From Paenibacillus tuaregi (GTDB lineage: Bacteria > Bacillota > Bacilli > Paenibacillales > Paenibacillaceae): a DNA stretch of 64,000 nucleotides. Positions 34,519 to 43,161 of the stretch are shown here, in pieces. Made by a program: the position numbers and the translations under genes. Each line of letters begins with the position of its first letter. Position 1 is the stretch's first letter. The stretch lies in NCBI RefSeq assembly GCF_900086655.1, contig NZ_LT575476.1, positions 3,796,543 through 3,860,542 on the forward strand, given 5' to 3'. The notes under the pieces are model-generated. The model was not told the DNA's origin, made no database searches, and saw only the letters and a list, made by a program, of their open reading frames with translations.

Positions 34519-37164
34519 CTATTCATGGATCGGCGTTTTCCTGAAATTATGGAACTTCTCAAGGACCTCTGACAAGTTTTCCATTTTAATCGGCTTGCTG
34601 ATGTAGTCGTCCATTCCCGCCTCCATACATACCTCCTGATCTCCACGGAGAGCGTTGGCGGTTACCGCTACAATATAAGGCCACTTCTCTGTTGGAAATC
34701 TGCTCTTAATTTCCCTGCATGTCTCAAGCCCATTCATGACTGGCATCTGTATATCCATAAATACCAGGTCATAGTTAAAGACCTTCAGCTTGTCAATAAC
34801 CTCACTGCCGTTCTCTGCCAAATCAGCCTGATGCCCTATCTTCTCCAGCATCCTTGTAAGCACCATCTGGTTCACTTTGTTATCCTCAGCAATTAAGATA
34901 GAGAGGGGCTTTGCAGCTGTTCGTTTCTCCTCTAGAGGGCCCTTAAGCAGGTCATTCCCCTGCCTGTTCTCTTTCTGAAAATAGGCGGTGAACACAAACG
35001 TGGCTCCAGGCTCATCTTTCTGCACAGCATGAATCTCCCCACCCATGATCTCCACAATCTTCTTGCTGATGGCAAGCCCAAGTCCTGTCCCTTCGGATTT
35101 ACGGGTCATGAAATTGTCAATCTGGGTAAATGGTTCGAACAAGTACTCAAGCTTGTCCTCAGGAATACCCATGCCTGTATCACTGATCGTAAACTTTAAA
35201 TGAATGTTTCCATAACCCTGGTCAAGATCCTCAATCTCTATAGTAATGCCTCCACGTTCTGTAAACTTTACGGCGTTTCCGATTAGGTTCATGAGCACCT
35301 GCTTCAAACGGTTGGAATCCCCATACAAGGTCTGGGGAATTCCCGGGCTGATGCTGATCTGGGTGTCTAAATTTTTCTCCTTCGTCCTCAAACGGAAAAC
35401 ATCGAGGGTCTCGAAGACGAGGGTCCGGAGATTGAACGGCTCTGTAATGACGATGGCCCGGCCGGATTCAATTTTAGAGAAGTCCAGAATGTCATTAATA
35501 ATAGCCAGCAGCGTATTCCCGCTCTTGCTGATCATCTGCACATATTCCTTCTGCTCCTCGTTAAGCTCCGTCGTTTCGAGCAGCAGATCCGTCATTCCGA
35601 TCACCCCATTCATCGGGGTGCGGATCTCATGGCTCATGATCGCAAGAAACTCACTCTTAGCCTTGTTCGTCCGCTCCGCCGCTTCTTTGGCGATAAGCAG
35701 ATTTTTCTGGTCGGTAATGTCCTTAGCAATAATGTAGTAGCCGCGTGTTTGCTTGTTGATTATAATTGGAGCAATCGTGGTGAGCACTTCTGTCACATGA
35801 CCATCCTTATGACGGATATGATTGATCTCTCGCTCAATAATGGCATGATTGGCCTCATCCGTCAGAATCCGGTCCCGGTACTCCTCACCGATGAATTTGG
35901 AAATACTCATGCCCGAAATTACACTTCCGGGATAACCGGTCATCCCTTCGGCCACAGCATTGGTGTTAATGACGTTCCCGTCAAGATCAAGAGAAATAAT
36001 CGCATCGTGATTATATTTCTTCAAGGATGTGTAACGCTCAATCGTCTCCTCCAGCTTGATCTGCGCAGTTTTGAGTTCCGTTACATCCTGGGTCGTGCCG
36101 TACATCTTCAGCGCCTTGCCATTATCGTCAAACATAACATGACCGCGAATGTGAACATGCTTCACACCGCCATCCTGCCGGATGTGCCGGAATTCGGAGC
36201 TGAAGGGCTCGCCTTCAAGGGCCTTGTCGCGGAGCTGTACGAACCGTTTCTGGTCTTCAGGGTGAAGCAAGAACAGAAAGTCATTTCGTAAAGGACCTTG
36301 CTTGTCCAGGCCAAAAATTTCGTAAATCTGATCCGAGAATGAGATTTTATCCGTTTGGATGTCCCACTCCCAGCTGCCAAGCAGCGCGATTCGCTGCGCC
36401 TCCACGAAGCTCTCCTCAAACTTCTTCCGTTCAGTAATATCACGGCCAATGCCCAGGATTTTATGAATATTTCCAGCTTCATCCCGGATAATCTTGGTCG
36501 ACGTTTCGAACCAGATATAATAGCCGTCCTTATGCCGCACCCGGTAAGTATACACATCATTATCTGTGAAAGCTATGGATTCAAGCGCTTTGATATCATC
36601 CGGATGATAGTATTGAAAATTGTTCTTGCCGATCCATTCATCCGGGTCATACCCCAGAATATCCTTGAGAGATGGTGAACAATACTCCGTAATTCCTTCA
36701 GGGGACATATAGGAGATAATATCGATTGCATTGCCACAAATCAGCGTATACATGGATTCAGCTTCACGCATCTGAATCTCCGATTCCTTTTGGGTAGAGA
36801 TATCAGTCACATAGGCAATGTAATACACCGGTTCATTTCGGTCGCTGCATACCAGAGAAACATACTTGGAAACCCACTTTACCTGACCATTCTTGGTCAG
36901 ATACCGCTTCTCCCACTTATGCTGACGGGATTTCGCACCGATCAGTGTAGTCATATGCTGCTTGTCCGCCATTACATCATCCGGGTGGGTAATATCCTGG
37001 CAGGTCAGCTTCATGAGCTCGGTCTCCGTATACCCCAGCATGGCACAGAACGAAGAGTTTACTTTAAGCCAAGTTCCATCAATCGCCACAAGCGCTATTC
37101 CTATCGGTGCCTGGGTATAAATTTGCTCAAATAAGCCCTGGTGGTCGATGGATATGTCATTCAT
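34519..37164 (-). CDS. Multi-PAS hybrid sensor histidine kinase with receiver
   Basis: An 881-residue soluble protein with no membrane helix. Four PAS/PAC domains fill about residues 10-500. HisKA follows with phospho-His in IMSHEIRTPMNGVIGMTDLL, then HATPase with N box NLIGNAVKFTERGG and G boxes DTGMGIPEDKL and GTGLGLAISK. A C-terminal receiver (about 765-880) has its Asp in LVFMDIQMPVMNG. It is an orphan: no partner regulator adjoins it. PAS domains suggest sensing of redox, oxygen or a small ligand in the cytosol. The Shine-Dalgarno site is GGAGG. Confidence 0.95.
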   Translation of the reverse strand: MNDISIDHQGLFEQIYTQAPIGIALVAIDGTWLKVNSSFCAMLGYTETELMKLTCQDITHPDDVMADKQHMTTLIGAKSRQHKWEKRYLTKNGQVKWVSKYVSLVCSDRNEPVYYIAYVTDISTQKESEIQMREAESMYTLICGNAIDIISYMSPEGITEYCSPSLKDILGYDPDEWIGKNNFQYYHPDDIKALESIAFTDNDVYTYRVRHKDGYYIWFETSTKIIRDEAGNIHKILGIGRDITERKKFEESFVEAQRIALLGSWEWDIQTDKISFSDQIYEIFGLDKQGPLRNDFLFLLHPEDQKRFVQLRDKALEGEPFSSEFRHIRQDGGVKHVHIRGHVMFDDNGKALKMYGTTQDVTELKTAQIKLEETIERYTSLKKYNHDAIISLDLDGNVINTNAVAEGMTGYPGSVISGMSISKFIGEEYRDRILTDEANHAIIEREINHIRHKDGHVTEVLTTIAPIIINKQTRGYYIIAKDITDQKNLLIAKEAAERTNKAKSEFLAIMSHEIRTPMNGVIGMTDLLLETTELNEEQKEYVQMISKSGNTLLAIINDILDFSKIESGRAIVITEPFNLRTLVFETLDVFRLRTKEKNLDTQISISPGIPQTLYGDSNRLKQVLMNLIGNAVKFTERGGITIEIEDLDQGYGNIHLKFTISDTGMGIPEDKLEYLFEPFTQIDNFMTRKSEGTGLGLAISKKIVEIMGGEIHAVQKDEPGATFVFTAYFQKENRQGNDLLKGPLEEKRTAAKPLSILIAEDNKVNQMVLTRMLEKIGHQADLAENGSEVIDKLKVFNYDLVFMDIQMPVMNGLETCREIKSRFPTEKWPYIVAVTANALRGDQEVCMEAGMDDYISKPIKMENLSEVLEKFHNFRKTPIHE

Positions 37165-37410
37165 TTATTAATATCCTCCAGTCGGAAAAGTAAAAATTAT
37201 ATTGAAACAGACTACATGCCTGCTTTCTTACCCGATTCCTGGACTTTTGAATCATGCGGCGTTCATCCAATCATATGGACATTCACCTTAATACACTATA
37301 TAAGTTGAACAAACAATTGTACGGATGGAAGCATCCGGATGAAATGTAATTCAACTTCTAGAAATCGAGGGTTTGGCCGCTATTTAGCGATCAGACACAA
37401 GGAGGATCTG

Positions 37411-38148
37411 ATGAAATACGAGGATATACTGGCTTTCTTAGGAGAAGGGGCGGCACACCCCGGTGGAGCCGCCGGTACAGCCGCCTTCCTCCAAGATCAC
37501 CCCATACCATCCGGATCAAACATACTGGAAATCGGATGTGGAACAGGACGAACCGCCTGTATGCTGGCTCAGATGGGCCATTATGTTACCGCTTTGGACC
37601 GAAGTGAGATCATGCTCAGAAAGGCAGAGACGAGATCCGCCCAGATGGGTGTAGAAGTCAACTTCGTACAAGGAGACGCGGCATCATTGCCTTTTTCGCA
37701 TGAACAGTTCGATCTTGTCCTGCTTGAATCGGTGTCCGTCTTCTTCGAGCCTGACTCCGTCTTCAGGCAGATTTGGAATGTCCTCAAGCCTGGGGGAAGA
37801 GTGTATGACCGGGAAATGTACAGTCTTCAAGAGAACGCTGATCTGGAAGCTGAAATGCGCCGTTTGTATGGCATTTCTGTGATTCCGGATGCCGCTGGGT
37901 GGATGAATTATTACACAAATGCCGGATTTAGCCAGGCCAGACTCTGGGTCCCCTCCAACGGTAACAGCCTACTGCAGCCGCAAGGAAATACGTTCGGGGA
38001 TGATCCATTTCAGGTGATCGATATAGAAATCCTGTTCGAGCTCTCAGTGAACTGTTTTTTTGCGGAAAATGCAGAATTCCTGGATAAGTATCATGAAAAG
38101 TTAGGTTATGGTGTCTTCATTGCGGAGAAAGGGCTTCCTTCAGCGTAG
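37411..38148 (+). CDS. Class I SAM-dependent methyltransferase
   Basis: A 245-residue methyltransferase of the UbiE/Methyltransf_11 type. Motif I is ILEIGCGTGRT near residue 40, the acidic loop is ALDRSE, motif II is FDLVLLESVSVF and motif III is LKPGGRVYDRE. The ATG at 37411 follows AAGGAGGATCTG, far better than the upstream in-frame start at 37339. Its stop abuts the convergent gene at 38149 with no gap. The acceptor substrate cannot be read from sequence or neighbours. Confidence 0.9.
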   Translation: MKYEDILAFLGEGAAHPGGAAGTAAFLQDHPIPSGSNILEIGCGTGRTACMLAQMGHYVTALDRSEIMLRKAETRSAQMGVEVNFVQGDAASLPFSHEQFDLVLLESVSVFFEPDSVFRQIWNVLKPGGRVYDREMYSLQENADLEAEMRRLYGISVIPDAAGWMNYYTNAGFSQARLWVPSNGNSLLQPQGNTFGDDPFQVIDIEILFELSVNCFFAENAEFLDKYHEKLGYGVFIAEKGLPSA

Positions 38149-38586
38149 TCAGATTTTAAGAGAACCCAGCAGTGGCATGATAGTCTGCAGCATTCCAATG
38201 CCAAGCTTAATATTGGAAAAGAATGAGCCAAATGAGGCAGGTGAAGCCCCCCCAGCACCTCCGGCTTCGGCTGCGGCGGTATTGCCGGCAGGAGCTGCAG
38301 CATTGACCGGACTTTTCCCAAACAGCAGGTCTAATAATCCGGATACTTGGACCTGCTGCTTGGAGCCTGACCGCCGCACCCTCTCCGCACCTTTAACGCC
38401 TGCAACCGACACTGCCTTCTCATCCACATGAGTGATGGTTCCCACATACAGGCTTCCGTCTTTGGTCACAATGCAGACGGGCACCCCCTTCCATTTATCC
38501 GCAAGCACACGGTTCGGATGAGGCTGTCTTGCTCTGGGTGCCGCCTTGCCCGCCGAAGCTGATCGTTTAGTTTTTTTACCCCGCAT
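38149..38586 (-). CDS. Unrecognised small protein, paralogue of the gene at 38792
   Basis: A 145-residue protein. Residues 1-28 are basic. A core at about 32-62 reads WKGVPVCIVTKDGSLYVGTI, then THVDEK, looking like a small beta-barrel. An Ala/Gly-rich linker and a hydrophobic C-terminal segment (IKLGIGMLQTIMPLLGSLKI) follow. The next gene upstream (38792) has the same layout and core pattern GxPVCxVxxDGSxxVGTxTxVDEK. AAGGAGTGG precedes the ATG. A surface- or spore-associated role is only a guess. Confidence 0.75.
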   Translation of the reverse strand: MRGKKTKRSASAGKAAPRARQPHPNRVLADKWKGVPVCIVTKDGSLYVGTITHVDEKAVSVAGVKGAERVRRSGSKQQVQVSGLLDLLFGKSPVNAAAPAGNTAAAEAGGAGGASPASFGSFFSNIKLGIGMLQTIMPLLGSLKI

Positions 38587-38731
38587 ATCATTCCACTCCT
38601 TAAATTAGGTATATCTCAACCTATTCCGCTCTGCTCTTCCTGCTTGTATGAATCGCCCCTTTCACGCAACTAAGTGGCTGAAAGTCCATAGCGGTCGCAC
38701 TTGGATGCGGTTCCTCCCACTCAACAGAAGA

Positions 38732-38755
38732 AGAGTCCGCCCGAAGGCCGACTCT
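38732..38755 (-). terminator. Possible terminator after GYPYG-repeat gene
   Basis: AGAGTC and GACTCT enclose an inner CGCCC/GGCC-rich loop. The minus-strand 3' side is TCTTCTG, with only a weak T tract. It may end or attenuate transcription between the two paralogues. Confidence 0.45.
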
Positions 38756-38791
38756 ACTTGTTGTTGCTGTCTGGTTGATGCTACATCTTTC

Positions 38792-39271
38792 CTAGATGAA
38801 CAAGAATGGCAGCAGGAACAACAGGGCAATCTCGGACCAAGCCAATGCCGAGTATGGGCCGTATCCGCCGTATCCGTACGGGTAGCCGTATGGGTAGCCA
38901 TACGGATAGCCATATCCTGGCCCCAGAGCTGAGGTCTTCGCCTTTTTGCCCGCTTCCTTAAGCTGTTTCTTGGCTTTTTCCGGCTTGGTTGACATTACTG
39001 TGGCCCCTGGAGCTGACTGTCCGAAATAAAGGCCTTTTTCGTCCACCCCAGTCAATGTGCCTACCATATAGCTCCCATCGTGTCTAACCACACATACTGG
39101 TTTGCCGATAAGCGGCTTACAGGTTGTCATATTAATCGGGTTGATCACTTGCACCTTGGGCATCCTCCCTTCCCCTGAACTCATGTTATGGTATTCAGGA
39201 GGAATGCCGGGTGTTAAACGATACCCGCCTACAGGTGGTACTTCAGCTACTGATTTCTCCGGGTACGACAT
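38792..39271 (-). CDS. Unrecognised small protein with GYPYG repeats and hydrophobic tail
   Basis: About 159 residues from an ATG at 39271; the start is uncertain because no good ribosome binding site fits and later starts are possible. The core IGKPVCVVRHDGSYMVGTLT, then GVDEKGLYF, is paralogous to the gene at 38149. It is followed by a Lys-rich stretch, three GYPY repeats encoded by a 12-nt tandem repeat, and a hydrophobic end (ALLFLLPFLFI). The layout suggests a wall-, coat- or membrane-associated protein. No family is recognised. Confidence 0.7.
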   Translation of the reverse strand: MSYPEKSVAEVPPVGGYRLTPGIPPEYHNMSSGEGRMPKVQVINPINMTTCKPLIGKPVCVVRHDGSYMVGTLTGVDEKGLYFGQSAPGATVMSTKPEKAKKQLKEAGKKAKTSALGPGYGYPYGYPYGYPYGYGGYGPYSALAWSEIALLFLLPFLFI

Positions 39272-39353
39272 CAAACCTATACTGTCTGTAACCTTCTTGG
39301 TATTAGAGCAGTCAAGCTGCAAAGTCAATCGGATACCAATCCAATTTAAAGTT

Positions 39354-40283
39354 TCATGTCCGCTTATCCCTCACACTCAAAACAACTCCGAAAATGATTA
39401 TAAATCCGCCTAGCATATTTAACACACTCAATCTTTCATTAAGGAACACGGTTGAGAAAAGTACGCCGAAAATAGGAACCAGGTTCATCAGCGCCATTGC
39501 TGTACTGGAGTTAAGGGTGCGCAGTCCATAGTTATAAAACATAAAGGCTGCAACAGAGCAGAAAATTCCAAGGTAAAGCAGCACCCAAAGAGACTCTGTG
39601 CTCGGAACCTGCCACCTGGATTGCTCAATGAAAGCAAGAGGAATAAATGCGATTGTTCCGGCAATCGTCTGGTAGAACGAAACCGTTACCATCGAATAAC
39701 TTTTGACAACTTTGCGTGTGATAAAGTTATAAGCTGCAAAAACAATACCCGCAAGAATCAATATTAAGTTGCCCGTCAATTGCCCCGATATTTCCTTCGG
39801 GCTTCCCCCCATAATCAAATACACTCCGACAACTGCAATTACAATCCCTAGTCCCTTTATCCAAGAAATTTTCACGCGGAAAAAGATGAATTCAAGGAGT
39901 GCTGTTATTGCCGGATAAGAAGCAACGATGAGTGCAGCGCTTGATGCTGTTGTCTGTTCAAGCCCGATATTTTCAAGCGCAAAGTAAAGCGTCGTTCCCA
40001 ATATTCCGCTCAGCCCCATTAATCCGATGTCCTTCAGTGCTGGCCTTGCGAATTCTTTTCTCGCTAACATAATCATGCCTAATATAATCGAGGCTATGAC
40101 GAAACGGGCGGCCCCCAGAGTAAGAGGTGGAAAGGAGTCATAAGCAATCTTAGTTCCCACAAAAGAAGTGCTCCAAAGCAAAATAGCAATAATGATAGCT
40201 AGCAGGTGAAAGCTGCTTTTTGTTCCCGCTTCTGTTCGAACCTTTGTTTGAAGTGCTTTTTGAATCTCGTTTGAAGTATTCAT
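39354..40283 (-). CDS. EamA/DMT-family transporter
   Basis: A 309-residue protein with ten helices in two EamA repeats (LWSTSFVGTKIAYDSFPPLT, later FYQTIAGTIAFIPLAF). The start is the ATG at 40283 behind GGAGGTACATT; the longer frame from 40364 has no site. It is divergent from a TrmB-like regulator, with a palindrome between them. It is probably an exporter of a small metabolite or toxic compound. It is not closely similar to the EamA protein under the FMN riboswitch at 18929. Confidence 0.92.
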   Translation of the reverse strand: MNTSNEIQKALQTKVRTEAGTKSSFHLLAIIIAILLWSTSFVGTKIAYDSFPPLTLGAARFVIASIILGMIMLARKEFARPALKDIGLMGLSGILGTTLYFALENIGLEQTTASSAALIVASYPAITALLEFIFFRVKISWIKGLGIVIAVVGVYLIMGGSPKEISGQLTGNLILILAGIVFAAYNFITRKVVKSYSMVTVSFYQTIAGTIAFIPLAFIEQSRWQVPSTESLWVLLYLGIFCSVAAFMFYNYGLRTLNSSTAMALMNLVPIFGVLFSTVFLNERLSVLNMLGGFIIIFGVVLSVRDKRT

Positions 40284-40314
40284 AATGTACCTCCAAGGCA
40301 CTCGCAATGTTTTA

Positions 40315-40338
40315 TAGTCGCTACAAATGTAGCTACTA
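40315..40338. promoter_or_regulatory. 24-bp imperfect palindrome between EamA and TrmB genes
   Basis: TAGTcGCTAC-AAAT-GTAGCtACTA has nine matched pairs per arm and one mismatch, centred between the divergent genes. It is a strong operator candidate for the adjacent TrmB-like protein. Confidence 0.6.
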
Positions 40339-40438
40339 AAATACAGGTATATCATTGGCATCATTGTGTGTCAAGTGTAATAATGGAGTAAGCGGGAAAA
40401 TTGGGGATTGTGTGAAACGGAATTTAGGAGGTTCAATA

Positions 40439-41302
40439 ATGAAACCAGAAGTCATTAAAATACTGCAGGATATGAATTTTACCGAATACGAAGCCAAAGC
40501 CTACCTGGCGCTTCTGGATAAGTCACCTATAACGGGGTATGCGATTTCTTTGAACTCGGGTGTACCACGTTCTAAAATATATGAAGTGTTAAGCGGAATG
40601 GTGGAGCGCGGTTATATTATGATCAGCCACGAAGACCCTTCGCTATATACACCACTCCAGCCGCAAGAGCTCATCCGGTTGAAAAGAAAACAAATTGAAT
40701 CCTCATTAAAAGTAGCCGAAACTGCACTTGCCCACTACTCTTATGTCTCCTTGAACCGTGAGAACATATGGAACATCACCGGGCGTGAAGCCATCCTCAG
40801 CCGTACGGCGGAAGCGATTAACAGAGCTACTGGACGAATTTTACTAGAGATTTGGACAGAAGAAGCCCAGCTGCTTGAACCGGAATTGAGAATAGCGGCT
40901 GAACGAGGCGTCGAAATTCTAATCGTGGTTTATGGAGAATTACACTTTGATTTTGCACAGGTATACCCACACGATTCATATGAAGAGATCACACAGGAAT
41001 ACGGCGGACGCTGGATTGTCGCCAGCATAGATGAGAGAGAGGTTGTAGCAGGTATCGTTTCTCTTGGAACGGACAGCCGTGCTGCTTGGACCATGCACCC
41101 TGGTCTTGTCATCCCGATAACCGAGGTAATCATCCACGATTTATACATTTACGAGATGATGCAAGCACACCGGGATATACTGGAACAAACATTCGGACGC
41201 GATTTGATCGAATTACGAAAAAAGTACAACACAGGTCCGTCTGGCTCCAGTATGGCCGCAAAGCTGGGATTGGAAGCCAGGCCTGATCACAAAGGGCATT
41301 GA
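40439..41302 (+). CDS. TrmB-family transcriptional regulator
   Basis: A 287-residue protein. The N-terminal winged helix is MNFTEYEAKAYLALLDKSPI, then GVPRSKIYEVLSGMVERGYI (residues 10-60). A coiled coil follows (ELIRLKRKQIESSLKVAETA), then a TrmB-type phospholipase-D-like ligand domain (GREAILSRTAEAINRATGRI). The start at 40439 follows AGGAGG. Divergence from the EamA gene and the palindrome between them indicate that it controls that transporter. The ligand may be a sugar or an exported compound. Confidence 0.9.
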   Translation: MKPEVIKILQDMNFTEYEAKAYLALLDKSPITGYAISLNSGVPRSKIYEVLSGMVERGYIMISHEDPSLYTPLQPQELIRLKRKQIESSLKVAETALAHYSYVSLNRENIWNITGREAILSRTAEAINRATGRILLEIWTEEAQLLEPELRIAAERGVEILIVVYGELHFDFAQVYPHDSYEEITQEYGGRWIVASIDEREVVAGIVSLGTDSRAAWTMHPGLVIPITEVIIHDLYIYEMMQAHRDILEQTFGRDLIELRKKYNTGPSGSSMAAKLGLEARPDHKGH

Positions 41303-41448
41303 TGAAGACCGCTGAAATCAGCAGCAGTGACACCGATTACAGCATGGTATCGTCCAACATTGACGATCTTCCTGACCCATGTGAGCTCACTCGTCGCTGC
41401 CCGCACAAGACAGCCTGCATAGTTTATAAAGGGATACATGAACCACCA

Positions 41449-41478
41449 TAAAAAAAAGCTCGCATAAAATGCGAGCTC
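41449..41478 (-). terminator. Terminator of HD-GYP unit
   Basis: On the minus strand AGCTCGCAT pairs with ATGCGAGCT, followed by eight T. It lies 40 bp past the alpha-CTD-like gene. The 150 bp between it and the TrmB gene show no convincing gene. Confidence 0.9.
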
Positions 41479-41518
41479 TAATTGTTTGGCTGCTAAGTAT
41501 TTGCCCCCACCAGGCATA

Positions 41519-41857
41519 TTAATGATCAGCTTCTATCGTTTGGTTTGCACGATCAAGATGTACAGAACGCGGCTCCCCAGACATCTCACTTAATAGATCC
41601 AGCAGCAGCTTCAAAGACTTGTCGCCGATATGACTGATAAGTTGAATGTGCTTCGCGTTGGCGTTTACAACATCCTCGACCGTATAGAATCCTTTGCGGC
41701 GTAATATATTCGTGAGCTTCTGGATCGAGATTTTACTATACTGGGTTCCTGCTATGTAAGCGAGATGCGAAATATCTTTGGCTAAATATTCTCGGGGGAT
41801 TGCAAAGTTTGATTTTAACGGCTTGTTCGGTAGGATGGTCAGCATCAGAATAAACAT
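41519..41857 (-). CDS. Small protein with RNA polymerase alpha-CTD-like helical domain
   Basis: A 112-residue protein. Residues 45-95 (IQKLTNILRRKGFYTVEDVV, then HIGDKSLKLLLDLLSEM) follow the alpha-CTD pattern L..L...G..TV.DL......L..I..IG.KSL..L, a helix-hairpin-helix DNA/protein-binding fold. The N-terminus is unassigned. The ATG at 41857 is preferred; a TTG at 41866 overlaps the HD-GYP stop. It is translationally close to the HD-GYP gene, implying joint work. Function is unknown; the fold call is by eye. Confidence 0.7.
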   Translation of the reverse strand: MFILMLTILPNKPLKSNFAIPREYLAKDISHLAYIAGTQYSKISIQKLTNILRRKGFYTVEDVVNANAKHIQLISHIGDKSLKLLLDLLSEMSGEPRSVHLDRANQTIEADH

Positions 41858-41858
41858 C

Positions 41859-42851
41859 TCATCCAATCACCTCTTTAATCTGAATGTGATCTGTCTTGCT
41901 TAGATCAATAAACTCGTCACTATCCAAAACAATAAGCGGTTGTGTGGGATAGTTGACGTTGGTCAGCAGAATTTTACCTGTTCGACCGTCCGATAAAACA
42001 ACATTGCAGCCGACTTGTGTGGAAATCAACAAATCCAAAAACGTATGACCAATGACCAAGTCGAACCGGTTCATACGAATTTGACGATGGATTTCATGAA
42101 TAGCATCAAAGAAAGGAAATGCTTGCCTATGGGGCCGGTCTGAAATCAAGGCGACATACACATCAACCAGGGACACGATTTTACTCAAGCGATCAATTTG
42201 GTCACCCTTCAGCCCTTCCGGATAACCGCTGCCGTCTTCTCGTTCATGATGCTGCAGAGCAACCAATGCAATTCTGGGATCGACGTCCGATTTGCTTAAC
42301 AACTCGTAACCTAGAACCGTGTGCTGCTTCATAATCGCATATTCGTTTGTATCAAATCTGTCTGGTTTGTGAATTAAATCACTCGGGAGTTTAACCGAAC
42401 CGATGTCATAGAGACTTGCTGCGGTCGCAAGCACGTCAAGCTCGTCTTCATCCATCTTAAGCCGCCTACCTAGTGCAGTAGCCAAAAGGGCGACCCCAAT
42501 ACTCTGCTTGTAGCGGAAATCCCCCTGTTCCTCCAATTCCGAGAAAACCCGATAGAGGTTGTAGCTTTTGGCCGTCTCCTGAATAAAGGGCAGCAGCTTC
42601 TCCTCCACATCATCCATCGGAACTTCATTGTTTTGCCGCACGAAATCGTCGATCTCAAGTATGTGCTTTGGTACAAGATGGCCTGCCTCGGCGACCTCAA
42701 CATCCTCGGTCTTGATCTTGAAATTGGCGAGTTTCTCAAGATGACTCTTGCGAAGAAGTGTTCCCTTGCCGATCAGTAATGTGCCACTCACGTCATAGAT
42801 GTTCTTTAACAAGCGCATTCCAATTAGCTCTTGATACTCATTAGTAAGCAC
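41859..42851 (-). CDS. Degenerate HD-GYP domain protein
   Basis: A 330-residue protein. A short N-terminal domain (1-80) precedes an HD-GYP domain (about 90-270). The GYP part is intact (HHEREDGSGYPEGLKG, His201-Pro211), as are H177 and SDRPHRQAF. However, the HD pair is Y148-D149 (ASLYDIGSVKLP), and the first His position reads KQS. Active enzymes hydrolyse c-di-GMP with these metal ligands, so this one may be inactive and serve as a receptor. A C-terminal PilZ-like or small barrel segment follows. The start is GTG behind GGAGGG. Confidence 0.85.
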   Translation of the reverse strand: MLTNEYQELIGMRLLKNIYDVSGTLLIGKGTLLRKSHLEKLANFKIKTEDVEVAEAGHLVPKHILEIDDFVRQNNEVPMDDVEEKLLPFIQETAKSYNLYRVFSELEEQGDFRYKQSIGVALLATALGRRLKMDEDELDVLATAASLYDIGSVKLPSDLIHKPDRFDTNEYAIMKQHTVLGYELLSKSDVDPRIALVALQHHEREDGSGYPEGLKGDQIDRLSKIVSLVDVYVALISDRPHRQAFPFFDAIHEIHRQIRMNRFDLVIGHTFLDLLISTQVGCNVVLSDGRTGKILLTNVNYPTQPLIVLDSDEFIDLSKTDHIQIKEVIG

Positions 42852-43161
42852 TACAATCCCTCCAGTATTGGTGCTCCTACCCTTATTCAGTAAATCCTCC
42901 CTAATAGGAGCTTGCCTAATTATGTAAATGTATCTCTAAAAAGGACTTCGGCTGCTTATTCCACATTAATTAATAAAATCCAGAAAATAGAACTATAGAA
43001 TCAGTAACTGATACTGCAATTAATGCAATATACCCCCTGTAATCTTCTTGATAATAGGCCTTATACCCCATTTCGCTTAGAGTAGGGGGCGGATTGCAAG
43101 TCGTTTGTTTGAGGCTGTAAAAACGGGGGCACCCAATCGTAAAGATTCGGTGCCAGTATTG
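42852..43161. other. Gene-free stretch between HD-GYP and GH144-like genes
   Basis: It holds the HD-GYP Shine-Dalgarno site (GGAGGG near 42857) and the terminator at 43119-43154. The AT-rich middle (42940-43070) shows no ORF or clear operator. Confidence 0.5.
43119..43154 (-). terminator. Terminator of GH144-like gene
   Basis: On the minus strand GGCACC-g-AATC pairs with GATT-g-GGTGCC, followed by CCCGTTTTTAC. Confidence 0.8.

Noticed and set aside
41287..41517. A 76-codon minus-strand frame between TrmB and HD-GYP genes
   Set aside because: It runs through the terminator hairpin and into the TrmB gene end. The sequence is only partly protein-like and matches nothing recognised.
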